A stretch of DNA of 64,000 nt from Chloroflexota bacterium (GCA_015478725.1 JADMIG010000001.1:284748-348747), one strand, 5' to 3'; shown: positions 16,166 through 26,301, numbered from the stretch's first letter. The notes: generated by a model from the letters alone, not told the origin. Program-made: numbers and translations.

Positions 16166-16790
16166 CGTGTCGTGTCTTCGACAGGGCCAGGCATGTTCCT
16201 CCCCCTCCTGCAGGCCTCGCAGGTGAACAACGGCAAGGCCCTGATCGGGATGAAGGTCGAGGTCTACACGAAGTGCCGACTGGCTCTTCACGTATTCGAT
16301 CACCGCGGTCCATCGGCACGTCGACGCTACGAACGGTCATGCTCTCGGCGGACCGCGGGCTGCCACGAGTCCCGAACTCTGGCTCCAGACAGGAGAGGGC
16401 CAGGTGGGTTCTCCTGTCCTCCTGGTCGCTTCGACGCTCGTGACTGCGGGCCCGGCCAGCCACGCCGCTGCCCAGCCGTCGCCCAAGGTCGTCTCCTGCA
16501 CGTGAAGCACGACCCCTGTTCGCGGCACACTCTCCATCCGGTGCAGGCAACGCGGCGAGCCTGCCGCCTCCACTCACGCTGGGCTTGCCGCGTGACGGCG
16601 CGCGGGCGAGCGGGTCGTAGCAGGCGCTGAAGCTGAACGGCTACGAGATGCGGCCAATGCCGTACTGTCTGCTCCCAACAGGGCAGTCCGACCCGCCCGA
16701 ACCCGATCGTCGCCCGTGTTGACGATTGAGATCACCGCGCCGCGATGTCCGCATGGTGTTTGAAGGCCCAGTCCGCACGGGGTTAGCCAC
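16166..16790. other. 625-base stretch with no intact gene
   Basis: No ORF here looks like a real intact gene; those present are frame shadows with no start signals. The only suggestive piece is a short signal-peptide-like frame at 16404-16505, described separately. The stretch lies between the rightward lipoprotein gene and a leftward membrane protein gene, and is probably decayed coding sequence. Confidence 0.5.
16404..16505 (+). pseudogene. Possible remnant of a secreted protein (signal peptide only)
   Basis: A GTG preceded by GGAGAGGGCCAG opens a 33-residue frame, MGSPVLLVASTLVTAGPASH followed by AAAQPSPKVVSCT and a stop. It has the shape of a cleavable signal peptide with the A-x-A cleavage region and then ends. 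It may be the 5' stub of a degraded exported protein gene. The evidence is weak. Confidence 0.25.
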
Positions 16791-17375
16791 TCACATTCCG
16801 TAGGGACGTTCTCTCCAGGCGATGAGTTCGCCCGCGAATGCAATCGGGCGGACAGTTATCTCCCGCGGCTTGAACCTCGGCCAGATGAAAAGTGACTCGA
16901 GGGCGGTCCAGCCCACGACCATCGACAGGGCACCGTTGGGATCGCGAACGATGTCTCGGAGCCGGCCCTCATCATCGAGGGAGAGAACCAGCCACCACGC
17001 CACGGTGAGGCGTAAGGGCTTGTCGCGATCCACGAGCGCCTCGAGCCGATGGAATGCGACCGGCGCGAGGTGGTCGACTACCCCAACGTCTGCGCGCTGT
17101 ACCGCCAACCCGGCGGGTAGAGTTGGCATCTTGGACTCCACGAGCGAGATGTACGCAGGCCGGTGGCCATCGTTCGTGAAAAGGAGGTCCCGCCAGACAT
17201 TCACCAGCAGTCGGGGGGATGGATCATCCACCCGGCCGATCGCGACGACCGTCGAGCCGGGGACGGATAAGCAGGCGGTGCGCGGACCACGGAGCTCAGT
17301 GCGCCAGTAGGTCGTCAGTGAGACCGCAAGTGCAAGAACGCTGATCGTCAGACCGACGACGACAGAACGGTCCAT
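16791..17375 (-). CDS. Single-pass membrane protein, unknown function
   Basis: A 194-residue protein starting MDRSVVVGLTISVLALAVSL, one clear N-terminal membrane anchor, followed by a soluble domain. The upstream extension of the frame is arginine- and serine-rich and unlike coding, so the ATG at 17375 is preferred. The soluble part has strand-like segments (LLFTNDGHRPAYISLVESKM, LRLTVAWWLVLSLDDEG) suggestive of an immunoglobulin-like or beta-sandwich fold. It is divergent from the AlbA_2 gene with a 253-base intergenic region. I do not recognise the family. Confidence 0.55.
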   Translation of the reverse strand: MDRSVVVGLTISVLALAVSLTTYWRTELRGPRTACLSVPGSTVVAIGRVDDPSPRLLVNVWRDLLFTNDGHRPAYISLVESKMPTLPAGLAVQRADVGVVDHLAPVAFHRLEALVDRDKPLRLTVAWWLVLSLDDEGRLRDIVRDPNGALSMVVGWTALESLFIWPRFKPREITVRPIAFAGELIAWRERPYGM

Positions 17376-17616
17376 GGCGAGTATCTGCCCTCTTCGGTCT
17401 TCTGAGAGGCGCGGTCCCTGCGCCGGAGTGCGAGCGAGGTCAGTCCTTGGGCTTTGGTCGCTGACTTGCCGCCGCCTCGGACTCTGGCTCGCTTGCAGAC
17501 CAGCAGGACCCACCGCGCCGCGTCCTGAGAATAGATCACCCCTCGCAGGATGAGAGGCGACCGAACCACGTCGAGGTCGCCGGAAATACGCCAACTCGAC
17601 GCGCGGTATCGTGAGC

Positions 17617-17622
17617 TAATCT
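17617..17622 (+). promoter_or_regulatory. -10-like box of the AlbA_2 gene (leaderless start)
   Basis: TAATCT ends 6 bases before the GTG at 17629. The same arrangement precedes the methyltransferase remnant at 18956. Confidence 0.5.
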
Positions 17623-17628
17623 GGAGCA

Positions 17629-18639
17629 GTGATCGGCTCGGAGCAGCTTGCGAAAGTTCTGGAAGCCGGCGTTGAAACACTGTCCGTGGACTTCAAGCTG
17701 CGACTCGACTGGTCGAAGTCGAGGCGGAACAAGCTCGAGACCGCCAAAGACATCGCGTGTCTGGCGAACCGGGACGGCGGTCTCCTCGTTATCGGCGTTC
17801 CGGACAAACCGACGATCGCAGGCGTTGGGCTCGCTGATGACGATGTGCTCCCCGATGTCACGCAGCTCAATGAGTTCGTCCAGCAGTACTTCGATCCGCC
17901 GATCCCCGCGGAAATCCGGATCATCGACGTGGCCGGGACTCCCTACGGGGTGATCGCGGTCCCTCCCTTCGCGCGCGAGCCGCACATCTGCTCGAAGGAC
18001 GGACAGGACGAGGAGAAGGAGCTCATCGTCCGAAACGGCGATGTGTACGTCAGGTCGGATGCCATGGACTGTCGGCGCGCTCGCGGACCAGAGATGCGGT
18101 CGCTGATCATCCGAGCGGTCGCGGCAACAGGTGAGGCGATCCGCCTCATGCTCGCGCCGTCGTCCGGGTTATCGGCGGCCCAGGCGTCCAGCGATTCGCA
18201 TCCGATCGCGTCGCCGGCTCTGCAGCGGTACCCGACCCTTCAGGCAGCGGATCTGCGACCCGTTCCCGAACCACCTGCGCGACGGATTCGCGAGCTTGAG
18301 ACCCTGCTCTCGAATGCAGCAATCCTCGCCCGATCGGGCGACGCACTGATTCCCCGCTACCTCAATCGACTCGGCGGCGGTGAAGGGGTCATGATCCGTC
18401 AGCCGAGCCGCGTGATCTTTGAAGCGGAGATCGGGGAAGCGGGAATCGGGGAGGACGACCGACGGATACTGAGCGTCACGGAGGCTTCGAGAACGCTCAA
18501 GCTTCGCATCCGCGAGAGTCTATGGGAGGACGCGAGCAACATCCCGGGCCTCCGCGGCCAGGCCGTGGACATCGAGAGTCTCGCGGCGTTCACATTGGGC
18601 TCGTTCTCGTGGCGCCTCTTGGCCGGAGGCTGTGGATGA
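17629..18639 (+). CDS. AlbA_2 (Schlafen-like) domain protein
   Basis: A 336-residue protein. The N-terminal 125 residues fit the AlbA_2/divergent AAA-4 putative DNA-binding domain: VDFKLRLDWSK, then KDIACLANRDGGLLVIGV, and a later GDVYVRSDAM. Such domains occur in Schlafen-type nucleases and regulators of mobile-element defence. The rest is helical with a proline-rich linker near residue 205 and no domain I know. A GTG start follows a TAATCT box. Its stop overlaps the ATG of a 77-residue partner. It lies immediately before the methyltransferase/helicase genes, so a part in the same defence locus is plausible but not shown. Confidence 0.7.
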   Translation: MIGSEQLAKVLEAGVETLSVDFKLRLDWSKSRRNKLETAKDIACLANRDGGLLVIGVPDKPTIAGVGLADDDVLPDVTQLNEFVQQYFDPPIPAEIRIIDVAGTPYGVIAVPPFAREPHICSKDGQDEEKELIVRNGDVYVRSDAMDCRRARGPEMRSLIIRAVAATGEAIRLMLAPSSGLSAAQASSDSHPIASPALQRYPTLQAADLRPVPEPPARRIRELETLLSNAAILARSGDALIPRYLNRLGGGEGVMIRQPSRVIFEAEIGEAGIGEDDRRILSVTEASRTLKLRIRESLWEDASNIPGLRGQAVDIESLAAFTLGSFSWRLLAGGCG

Positions 18640-18869
18640 ACCCAGCCCACTTCATGCCGTTCACCCGGGCGCATCGGGCAACATCCGGGGTGGATCTCTG
18701 GGTCACCCGCGAGGTCGCCACCGAACAGGTTCGCTCGATCGAGGAGCGGCACGCGATCGCTTTGGAACTTGTTGCCGAGCTGGTCGAGTATTTCGGGTTC
18801 GTGCTGCTCGACGGGACCTGGGACGCGCTCGTCCGGCAAGTTCATGAGGACTTCGGCCCAGATCTCTAG
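18636..18869 (+). CDS. Small protein coupled to the AlbA_2 gene
   Basis: A 77-residue protein beginning MNPAHFMPFTRAHRATSG, whose ATG overlaps the AlbA_2 stop as ATGA. Most of it is predicted helix (EVATEQVRSIEERHAIAL, LVAELVEYFGFVLLDGTW). No family is recognised. The overlap implies fixed stoichiometry with the AlbA_2 protein, as for a small regulatory or antitoxin-type subunit, but this is inference. Confidence 0.6.
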   Translation: MNPAHFMPFTRAHRATSGVDLWVTREVATEQVRSIEERHAIALELVAELVEYFGFVLLDGTWDALVRQVHEDFGPDL

Positions 18870-18955
18870 ACGCACCGCCATGTCCGTGTCGTGTCGTTCG
18901 GCGCCGTGTTCGTGGTGGACGATCCGGGGGGCGGAAGCCCTGCTAATCTCGGGCC

Positions 18956-19055
18956 GTGAAGACGACCGTCCTCTACTACGGCGATGAACCTCGTCTGCCT
19001 CGATCCGCCGTTCAACAGCAACCGCGACGGCTACTCGCGCCAGACAGATCCTGAC
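18956..19055 (+). pseudogene. Shattered DNA methyltransferase (start and DPPF motif fused)
   Basis: Directly before the intact methyltransferase are two pieces of another one. From GTG 18956 the frame reads VKTTVLYYGD, the standard start of site-specific adenine/cytosine methyltransferases whose next part is GDNLEVL-like. From 18984, one frame over, it reads MNLVCLDPPFNSNRDGY, the catalytic DPPF segment expected some 25-35 residues later. The sequence between is deleted, and a stop follows soon after. A TAATCT box 6 bases before the GTG shows that the original promoter is kept. It is a remnant of an extra modification gene of this locus. Confidence 0.65.
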
Positions 19056-19057
19056 TG

Positions 19058-22000
19058 ATGGATCTCGGGCGCGAGCCGCTCCTCCGCGACGTTTCCGTCG
19101 TCGGTGGCCGTGCGACGCGGATCTGGCAGGGACAACTCAACGCCGCGGGCGTCGGGATCGAGATCGCCGAGGTCGCGCTCGACCAGAATCCGACGCCCCC
19201 TCGCATGCGGCAGGTCTGGCTCGCGCGTCGCGCCGGTCAGGCTCGGCCCGTGATCGTGTTCACGATGCTGGGCCCGGATCAGGTCCTCGTCTGCGGTCCA
19301 GAGGGAACACCGCCTCCGGTCGCGACCATCCCCCTGAGCCTCGCCGAGCGCATCTTCGCGAGCGTCCTCAACGAGCTGCCCGTCCCGGCGACTCGGCGAG
19401 CGATCGACTTGATCAACCGCGCCCAGGGCAGCGGACAGGTTCCGGGGTTCCGCAACCGCGGTCTCGTCAGCACCCACTACGTGACCCAGGTGATCCGCCG
19501 TGAGGCGCGGCCCGACTGGACCGAGGCGGCCGAGGGGGGGGATCGAGCCCTCGGCCAGGTCGGCGAGGCGCTGATCCGCGCCCTCGGGTATCGCCTCGAG
19601 ACGACCGGCCCGAAGGAGTACCGGGTCCAGGACGGTGGCACCGCGGTCGCGCTGGCGCATGTCTACGACGACGGGGCGAGCCTCGACCGGGTCGGGGCCG
19701 GCCAGGCCGCACCGCCATCAGCGATCGCTCTCAAGCGCGCCCGCGAACTTGGGCTCGACCATGCGCTGCTCGTCGCCGGATCGCTCTTGCGGATCTACTC
19801 GCTGCGCGGCGAGGAGTCGCTCGACGAAGGCGCGGCCTCGGCCGCGTATGTCGAGTTCGACACGAGCCTTCTGCCGGCGAGTTGGGCGCCACTGCTCGGC
19901 GCCCTCGCGGCCCCGGACGCTCTCCGACCGAATGGCCGCCTCGAACGCATCCGGTCAGGATCGGGCCGATATGCCGTCGGCCTCCGCGAGCGGTTCACCG
20001 AGCGCCTCTACGAGGATGTCGTCGACCGACTCGTGCGCGGCATCGATGCGGCGGCACGGGCACGCGTCGATCCCCGCCCCAACGAGGGTGAGCTGTACCG
20101 GGCGACCCTCGTCGTGCTCTTCCGGCTCCTCTTTCTCCTCTACGCCGAGGATCGCGACCTCCTCCCGATGGGGAACGCCGAGTACGGGACGCACTCGATC
20201 ACCCGAATGGTCATCTCATCCGCCGAACGCCAGCGGTCCGGCCAGGCCTTCGATCCCACAGCCACGAGTCTCTGGTCCGAGCTGAACCAGCTCTTCGCGG
20301 CCGTGGCGCACGGGAATGCCGACTGGGGCGTTCCGCCGTACGACGGAGGCCTGTTCGCGGACGACGGCCTCGATGGTGGGCTCCTGCGCCGGATCGAGCT
20401 ACCGAACGCCGTCGTCGGCCCGGCACTCGTCGCGCTCGGCTGGGATGTCGGTCCGGACGGCCAGGCGGGCAAGGTCGACTTCGGCGATCTCGGCGTCCGC
20501 CACATCGGGACGATCTACGAGGGACTCCTCAGCTACGAGGTCGCGTTCGCCACTCAGAACCTGCGCATCGACCGCCGCGCGGAAGGGGAGCCGTACGTGG
20601 CGGCGGGGCCCGGAGAGGCGGTCGACGTCCCGGTCGGTGCGCCGCACATCCGCTCGCCACAGGGTGGGCGCAAGGCGACGGGCTCCTACTACACCCCGGT
20701 GTTCGCGGTCGATCGGCTCATCGACAAGGCCCTTCGGCCCGCGATCGATGAGCACCTGGGTCGCGTCGGCGACGATCTCGATCTGCCGGCCGCGACGCTC
20801 TTCGACTTCCGCGTTGCCGATATCGCGATGGGCTCCGGCCACTTCCTCGTGGCCGGGCTCGACGCGCTGACCGAGCGGTACGCCGCTTATCTCGCGGCGC
20901 ATCCGAACCGAGCAGTCCGTGCAGAGCTCGAGCGGGCCCGTGAGCGGCTCAACATCGTGGGCGATGGCTATGGCGCCCCGCAGCTCGGGGATCGGGTCGC
21001 CGACGTTGATCTCCTTCGCCGGATCGTCCTGAAGCGCTGCATCTACGGCGTCGACTACAACGCGATGGCCGTCGAGCTGGCGCGGCTCGGGCTGTGGCTC
21101 CACAGCCTCGTTCCGGGGTTACCGCTGAGCTATCTGGGAGCGAACCTCCAACACGGCAACTCGCTGGTCGGAGTCGGCGGCGACGTTCCGATGATCGGGC
21201 TCTTTGCCCTGGTCTATGAGGAAGAGGCGCGAGGGCGCGCCGCCGAGGTCGCATCGATCGATGATCTTGAACTGGGCGACATCGCTCGTGGGCGCGAGCT
21301 CGAACTCGAGCTCGCACAGGCGACGGCCGGGCTCCACGACTACTACGACGTCGCGACGGCCGGGCCGCTTCTCGATGAGAGCCTGAGTACGCTCGAGCAG
21401 CTCTATGCCGAGCAGATTATCGAGGGCAAGCTCACGACCGGCATGGAGCCCGTGCTCAGCCGGGCCCGGCGTGCAGCGCGAGACCAGACCGCGCTCCACT
21501 GGCGGCTCGCGTTCCCAACCGTCTTCTTGCGCCGAGATCGTCCGGGCTTCGACGTCATCGTGGGTAATCCGCCGTGGGAAGAGGTGACCGTCGAGCGACT
21601 CGGCTTCTACGCTCGGCACCTGCCCGGGATCAAGAGCGTCAAGTCGCAGGCCGAGCAGGAGCGCCGGATCGCGGAGTTCGAGGCGACCTATACGACCGTC
21701 CGAGAGCGCTACGAAGCTGAGGTGGTCGACAAGCTGGCGCTCCGTCGATACCTGGCGGCGAAGTACACGCTCACGAAGAGCGGCGACCCCGACCTGTACA
21801 AGGCGTTCGCCGAGCGGTTCCTCGACCTCGTCCGCGACGGAGGGCAACTGGGCGTCGTCCTTCCACGAAGCGCCTTTGCCGGAGATGGCACGACCCCGTT
21901 CCGCGAACGCCTCCTTGGCAGCGCTGGAAAGACGTTGCTCGATGTCCTCCAGAACAGCGGGGGCTGGGTCTTTCCTGACGCAGAGCATCGGTACACGATC

Positions 22001-23059
22001 GTCCTGGTCGCCGCGAAGGTCGGGCAGGCCGATGTACGGACCTTGTCGGTGTCGGCGGTCGCGGCCGACCGGGAAGCCTTCTTGCGGATCGATACCGAGC
22101 GGACCGAGTGGACGCTGGAGCAGCTTCGTGTCCCGCATCCTGACCTAGCGGTTCCGCTGCTGCCGTCGGCCGCCGCAGCCCGCCTCTACCAGCGGGTCGT
22201 GACGAGCCATCCTCGCTTCGACTCTGGGAAGGGCGGCTGGCGCGCCGTGCCTTGGGCTGAGCTCCACGTCACCAACGACCGCAAGTCCGGCCTGTTGAAG
22301 GAACCCGGGGCAGTAGCCGGCGAGGTCTGGCCCGTATACGGTGGCAAGTCGTTCGATCTCTGGGAACCCGAGCTCTGGAAACGGGACGGCGAACCCGGCT
22401 TTGTTCTCGAGCCGGAGGTCGGCCTTCCTGAACTTCAGCGAAAGCGCCAAGGGTCCAGTGTCTGGCGAGCCTACTTCCTTCCCGACGTCCTCCGCGACCC
22501 GAAAACGATGCCGCACCATGGCCCGCGAATCCTGTTTCGCGACATCACGAACCGCACCAACTCCCGGACCGCGATCGCATGCCTGGCGCCGCCCCATGTG
22601 TTCGCGCACAACAAGGCGCCTTCGTTGTTGTGGCCGAAGGGAGATGAACGCGATCAGGCGTACCTGTTGGGCGTCATGGCGTCCGTTCCCTTCGATTGGT
22701 TCGCCCGTCGCAGGGTCGAACTGAACATGAACTACTTCATCCTCAACAGCCTGCCGGTGCCTCGTCCGCCGCGGGACGATCCACTCCGCGAGCGCGTCGT
22801 GACTCTGGCCGGTCGGCTTGCCTGCGTCGACGAGCGATACGCTGACTTTGCTGCCGCCGTCGGTGTCCCCGTCGGGCCCGTTGAGCCTCGGGAGAAGGCG
22901 GCGATGATCGCCGAGTTGGACGCGGTCGTCGCGCGCCTCTACGGGCTCGATCACGATGAACTCGAGTTGATGTTCGAGGACTTCCCGGCGACCGAGGCGG
23001 GCGTCTCGCCCGGCCGGCGGGCCGTGGTCCTTGAGAACTTCGATCGGTGGACGACGTGA
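19058..23059 (+). CDS. Eco57I-class DNA methyltransferase, defence type
   Basis: A 1333-residue protein of the large gamma-type adenine methyltransferases found in type IIG/Eco57I and related phage-defence systems. Motifs: LYAEDRDLLP near 361, GSYYTP at 542-547, AdoMet-binding motif I DIAMGSGHF at 588-596, and catalytic NPPW at 837-840; the C-terminal 400 residues resemble a target-recognition region. I see no clear PD-(D/E)xK nuclease motif, so the protein alone may only modify DNA. Its last 13 bases overlap the PLD-helicase gene, so the two are co-translated. It would mark host DNA as self while the helicase partner acts on unmodified DNA; that division of labour is inferred from related systems. 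Confidence 0.85.
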   Translation: MDLGREPLLRDVSVVGGRATRIWQGQLNAAGVGIEIAEVALDQNPTPPRMRQVWLARRAGQARPVIVFTMLGPDQVLVCGPEGTPPPVATIPLSLAERIFASVLNELPVPATRRAIDLINRAQGSGQVPGFRNRGLVSTHYVTQVIRREARPDWTEAAEGGDRALGQVGEALIRALGYRLETTGPKEYRVQDGGTAVALAHVYDDGASLDRVGAGQAAPPSAIALKRARELGLDHALLVAGSLLRIYSLRGEESLDEGAASAAYVEFDTSLLPASWAPLLGALAAPDALRPNGRLERIRSGSGRYAVGLRERFTERLYEDVVDRLVRGIDAAARARVDPRPNEGELYRATLVVLFRLLFLLYAEDRDLLPMGNAEYGTHSITRMVISSAERQRSGQAFDPTATSLWSELNQLFAAVAHGNADWGVPPYDGGLFADDGLDGGLLRRIELPNAVVGPALVALGWDVGPDGQAGKVDFGDLGVRHIGTIYEGLLSYEVAFATQNLRIDRRAEGEPYVAAGPGEAVDVPVGAPHIRSPQGGRKATGSYYTPVFAVDRLIDKALRPAIDEHLGRVGDDLDLPAATLFDFRVADIAMGSGHFLVAGLDALTERYAAYLAAHPNRAVRAELERARERLNIVGDGYGAPQLGDRVADVDLLRRIVLKRCIYGVDYNAMAVELARLGLWLHSLVPGLPLSYLGANLQHGNSLVGVGGDVPMIGLFALVYEEEARGRAAEVASIDDLELGDIARGRELELELAQATAGLHDYYDVATAGPLLDESLSTLEQLYAEQIIEGKLTTGMEPVLSRARRAARDQTALHWRLAFPTVFLRRDRPGFDVIVGNPPWEEVTVERLGFYARHLPGIKSVKSQAEQERRIAEFEATYTTVRERYEAEVVDKLALRRYLAAKYTLTKSGDPDLYKAFAERFLDLVRDGGQLGVVLPRSAFAGDGTTPFRERLLGSAGKTLLDVLQNSGGWVFPDAEHRYTIVLVAAKVGQADVRTLSVSAVAADREAFLRIDTERTEWTLEQLRVPHPDLAVPLLPSAAAARLYQRVVTSHPRFDSGKGGWRAVPWAELHVTNDRKSGLLKEPGAVAGEVWPVYGGKSFDLWEPELWKRDGEPGFVLEPEVGLPELQRKRQGSSVWRAYFLPDVLRDPKTMPHHGPRILFRDITNRTNSRTAIACLAPPHVFAHNKAPSLLWPKGDERDQAYLLGVMASVPFDWFARRRVELNMNYFILNSLPVPRPPRDDPLRERVVTLAGRLACVDERYADFAAAVGVPVGPVEPREKAAMIAELDAVVARLYGLDHDELELMFEDFPATEAGVSPGRRAVVLENFDRWTT

Positions 23060-26000
23060 CCGGCGAGCGCCGCGAGTTCATCGACAACCGCGACGCGAAT
23101 ACCGTCGCCGAGGCGATCCGCCAGGCCGGCGCGTATTACGGCCACTCGCGCGAGATCGCAATCGCCTCAGGCTACTTCAATCTCGGCGGCTTCTCGGTCA
23201 TCGCCGACGCGCTCGAGGCCGCCCCGCGGGTCCGGATCCTTCTCGGCTCCGAGCCCGAACCGCCGCGCCCACGCCGCACGGTCCTGCCGGGGACACCGCC
23301 TACTGAGCAGCCGCTCCGGGAGCGGCTCGGCGAGCTGCGGGCATCATTGGAAGCCGATCGCGACCTGGTCCCATTCGCGCCCGATGCCGTCAATGCGGTC
23401 GAGCGCCTTGTGGCGTTCCTCGACCGCCCGACGACCGAGGTCAAGATCTACCGACGCGAGTTCCTGCACGGAAAGGCGTTCATCTTCGGCGACGAGGCCG
23501 GCGTCCTCGCCGGCTCCGCCAACTTCACCGCGGCGGGCCTCCTCCACAATCTCGAACTCGATCTCGGCGCCTATGCGCCGCACCAGGTCAAGGCTGCTCG
23601 CGCCTGGTTCGACGATCTTTGGGAGCAAGCCGAGCCGTTCGATCTAGCCGGCGTGTACCGGGCCCTCGAAATCGACTACGACCCGCACACCATCTACCTG
23701 CGGATGCTCTACGAGCTGTACGGCGCCGAGTTGGCCGAGGAGGTTGACGAGCTGCCGCGCACGCCCGGCGCGACGCTCCAACTGACCGAGTTCCAACGAC
23801 TCGGTGTGACTCGGGCGCTCCGGATCCTCGACCGCTGGGGCGGCGTGCTGATCGCCGACGGGGTCGGCCTTGGCAAGACCTTCACCGCCGGTGGGCTCAT
23901 CGAGTTCCACCTGCAAGCGAAAGGCTGGCGCGTGCTGGTCGTGGCCCCGGCCAGCCTGCGCGACGCGAACTGGGAAGGCTTTCTCGCCGCCCACACGAAG
24001 TACGCAGTCGAGGTGGTGTCCTACCAGGAACTCGCCAACGACCTCCAGGTCGGCGACCCGCCGGAGCCGGGACGTGCCGACGGGCGTAAGGCGCACCTCA
24101 AGCTCGATGCGTCGGAGTACCGCTGCATCGTCATCGACGAGGCGCACGCCTTCCGTTCGTCCGAGACGACCTACTACAGGGCGCTGCGTCGCCTGATGGC
24201 CGCGGGCGGGGTCGAGAAGCGGCTCATCATGCTCACCGCAACCCCGGTGAACAACAGCCTCTGGGACCTCTACTGGCAGCTACTGCTCTTCGCCAGGACC
24301 GAGAGCCGCTTCGCTGAGATCGGCATCGCGAACCTTCGCGAGTACATCGTTCGAGCGCTGGGGCTTGACCTCGAGGCGCTGACCCCGGCACATCTCTTCC
24401 CGCTCCTGGACGCCGTATCGGTGCGCCGGACCCGAACACACATCAAGCGGTTCTTCCCGGGTGCGACGCTCAACACCCCCGAGGGACCCGTCCCGCTCAT
24501 CTTCCCAACGCCCAAGCTCCATCGCGTTGGTTACGACTCCGCCCGTCCCGCCGACGCGGCGAACGCCGGTGAGTTCTTCGACCAGGTCGCGACTGCGATT
24601 GGCGGCGGCTTGTCGATGGCCCGCTATCAGCCAGACCTCTACCGCCTCGGTGGCGAAGGCGCACCGGCCCAGCAGGTCACGAGCGCTCTACTGCTCAGCC
24701 AGCTCCTCAAGCGGTTCGAGTCGAGTCTCGAGGCCTTCCGGCGAACGCTCGGGAAGATGATCGGGTCGCACGACCGCTTCCTCGAGATTCTCGATCGCGG
24801 GTACGTTGCGGTTCCCCGGGTGTCACCGGAGGCGTTCGACGCGGGGCTCGACGACGCGGAGCTCGACATGCTCCTCGTCGAAGACCCGAACGCGCGGCCG
24901 ACCAGCGAGTACCTCGCCGCCGATCTGCGTGCGAGGGTTGTCGCGGACCGCGATCTGTTGCGGACGCTGCTGACGCGTGCGACGACGATTGACGCGGCCC
25001 ACGACCCAAAGCTCGACGCATTGCTCGACACGCTGGCGCGGATCGACGGAGCCGCCACGCATGCGGACGAGCGCAAGGTGGTCCTGTTCAGCTATTTCGC
25101 AGACACCGTTGACTACCTCCACCGGTTCCTCGAGACGACTTCCGATCCGCGGATGGCTCGCTACCGCAGCCGGATCGGCGTTACCACGGGAGCGGCGAGT
25201 TCCGAGACCCGCCAACACATCGTCTGGTCCTTCGTCCCATTGTCGTCGGGCGCCCCGCCCGGAACCGCCGAGGAGATCGATCTGATGCTCTCGACGGACG
25301 TGCTTGCCGAGGGCCAGAACCTTCAACAGGCCGGCACGGTCATCAACTTCGACCTGCCCTGGAACCCGATGCGCCTCGTCCAGCGGAACGGCCGCGTCGA
25401 CCGGATCGGATCGAAGCACGACGTCGTTCACCTGTACACGTTCTTCCCCGACCAGGAGTTGGATCGACTGCTGGATCTGGAAGCCAACCTGCGGCGGAAG
25501 ATCGCCCAGGCGAACGCCGCGGTCGGGGTCGAGACCGTCGTCATTCCGGGCGATGACCCAGTCGAGCGCGTGTTCGATGACACCCGTGCCGAGATCGAGC
25601 GGATCGCCGCAGAGGATGCGGGCTTCATCGACGAGAAGGAGGCCGAGCTGGACGCGTTCAGCGGGGAGGTCTTCCGTGAGGAGCTGCGGCAGGCGCTCAT
25701 GCAGGCTCGCGAGGGCGAGCTCAAGTCGCTGCCGTGGGGCATCGGGTCCGGGTTCCGAGCCGCGCGGCCCAGCGGTGTCGTCTTCGCCGCCCGGGCCGGC
25801 TCGCGCGTCGAGTGGCGGTTCGTGCCGTTCGACGCGGGCGATCTATCGTCCGACCGTCTCGCGCTGCTCGGGCTCGCTCGCTGTTCCGAGATGACGGCAC
25901 GCAATCTGCCGGATGACGTTCGCGCCCGACTGTTCGAACTGTGGGATCTTGCCCGTGATGCGATCCTCGCCGATCGCCAGGCCGAGCTCGATCCAGCGAC

Positions 26001-26301
26001 GCGTGCCGCCGCGGTGCCGAAGGCCCAGCGCGACGCCGTGTCGCTGTTGTTCGCCGCGATGATGATCGAGCCCGCCGTCCAGGAACGCGTCATCGAGGCG
26101 CTCCAGGCTCCGTGGCCCTTGACGGTCAGTCGAGCCCTGCGGGGGATCCTTGATCGCCCGGATGCCTCGGACTCAGCGAGGGTCGACCAGATCGTCGCCT
26201 ATGTCGAGGGCGAGGGTCTGCGGGCGCCGCGCGTTCCGGTGGAACCGGCCGTCGGGCGCGACGACATCCATCTCGTGTGCTACCAAGTCGTCACGGCATA
26301 G
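23047..26301 (+). CDS. Phospholipase D-like nuclease / SNF2-type helicase fusion
   Basis: A 1084-residue protein with GTG start overlapping the methyltransferase end. Domain order: a PLD-family nuclease-like domain (about 15-165) with the HxK...GSxN motif at H141, K143 and N159; an SF2 helicase core with Walker A DGVGLGKT at 271-278 and DEAH at 364-367, then LTATPVNNS; and the helicase C domain with LSTDVLAEGQNLQ and QRNGRVDRIGS. SNF2/HepA-like enzymes with PLD domains occur next to methyltransferases in defence islands. A single HKD motif is visible, so a dimer would be needed for nuclease activity. It is the likely effector that translocates on and cuts invading DNA. Confidence 0.85.
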   Translation: MDDVTGERREFIDNRDANTVAEAIRQAGAYYGHSREIAIASGYFNLGGFSVIADALEAAPRVRILLGSEPEPPRPRRTVLPGTPPTEQPLRERLGELRASLEADRDLVPFAPDAVNAVERLVAFLDRPTTEVKIYRREFLHGKAFIFGDEAGVLAGSANFTAAGLLHNLELDLGAYAPHQVKAARAWFDDLWEQAEPFDLAGVYRALEIDYDPHTIYLRMLYELYGAELAEEVDELPRTPGATLQLTEFQRLGVTRALRILDRWGGVLIADGVGLGKTFTAGGLIEFHLQAKGWRVLVVAPASLRDANWEGFLAAHTKYAVEVVSYQELANDLQVGDPPEPGRADGRKAHLKLDASEYRCIVIDEAHAFRSSETTYYRALRRLMAAGGVEKRLIMLTATPVNNSLWDLYWQLLLFARTESRFAEIGIANLREYIVRALGLDLEALTPAHLFPLLDAVSVRRTRTHIKRFFPGATLNTPEGPVPLIFPTPKLHRVGYDSARPADAANAGEFFDQVATAIGGGLSMARYQPDLYRLGGEGAPAQQVTSALLLSQLLKRFESSLEAFRRTLGKMIGSHDRFLEILDRGYVAVPRVSPEAFDAGLDDAELDMLLVEDPNARPTSEYLAADLRARVVADRDLLRTLLTRATTIDAAHDPKLDALLDTLARIDGAATHADERKVVLFSYFADTVDYLHRFLETTSDPRMARYRSRIGVTTGAASSETRQHIVWSFVPLSSGAPPGTAEEIDLMLSTDVLAEGQNLQQAGTVINFDLPWNPMRLVQRNGRVDRIGSKHDVVHLYTFFPDQELDRLLDLEANLRRKIAQANAAVGVETVVIPGDDPVERVFDDTRAEIERIAAEDAGFIDEKEAELDAFSGEVFREELRQALMQAREGELKSLPWGIGSGFRAARPSGVVFAARAGSRVEWRFVPFDAGDLSSDRLALLGLARCSEMTARNLPDDVRARLFELWDLARDAILADRQAELDPATRAAAVPKAQRDAVSLLFAAMMIEPAVQERVIEALQAPWPLTVSRALRGILDRPDASDSARVDQIVAYVEGEGLRAPRVPVEPAVGRDDIHLVCYQVVTA

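Noticed and set aside
17629..26301. A DISARM or BREX system
   Set aside because: The methyltransferase and helicase invite the comparison, but drmA, drmB, pglZ, brxC and brxL-type genes are not present on either side.
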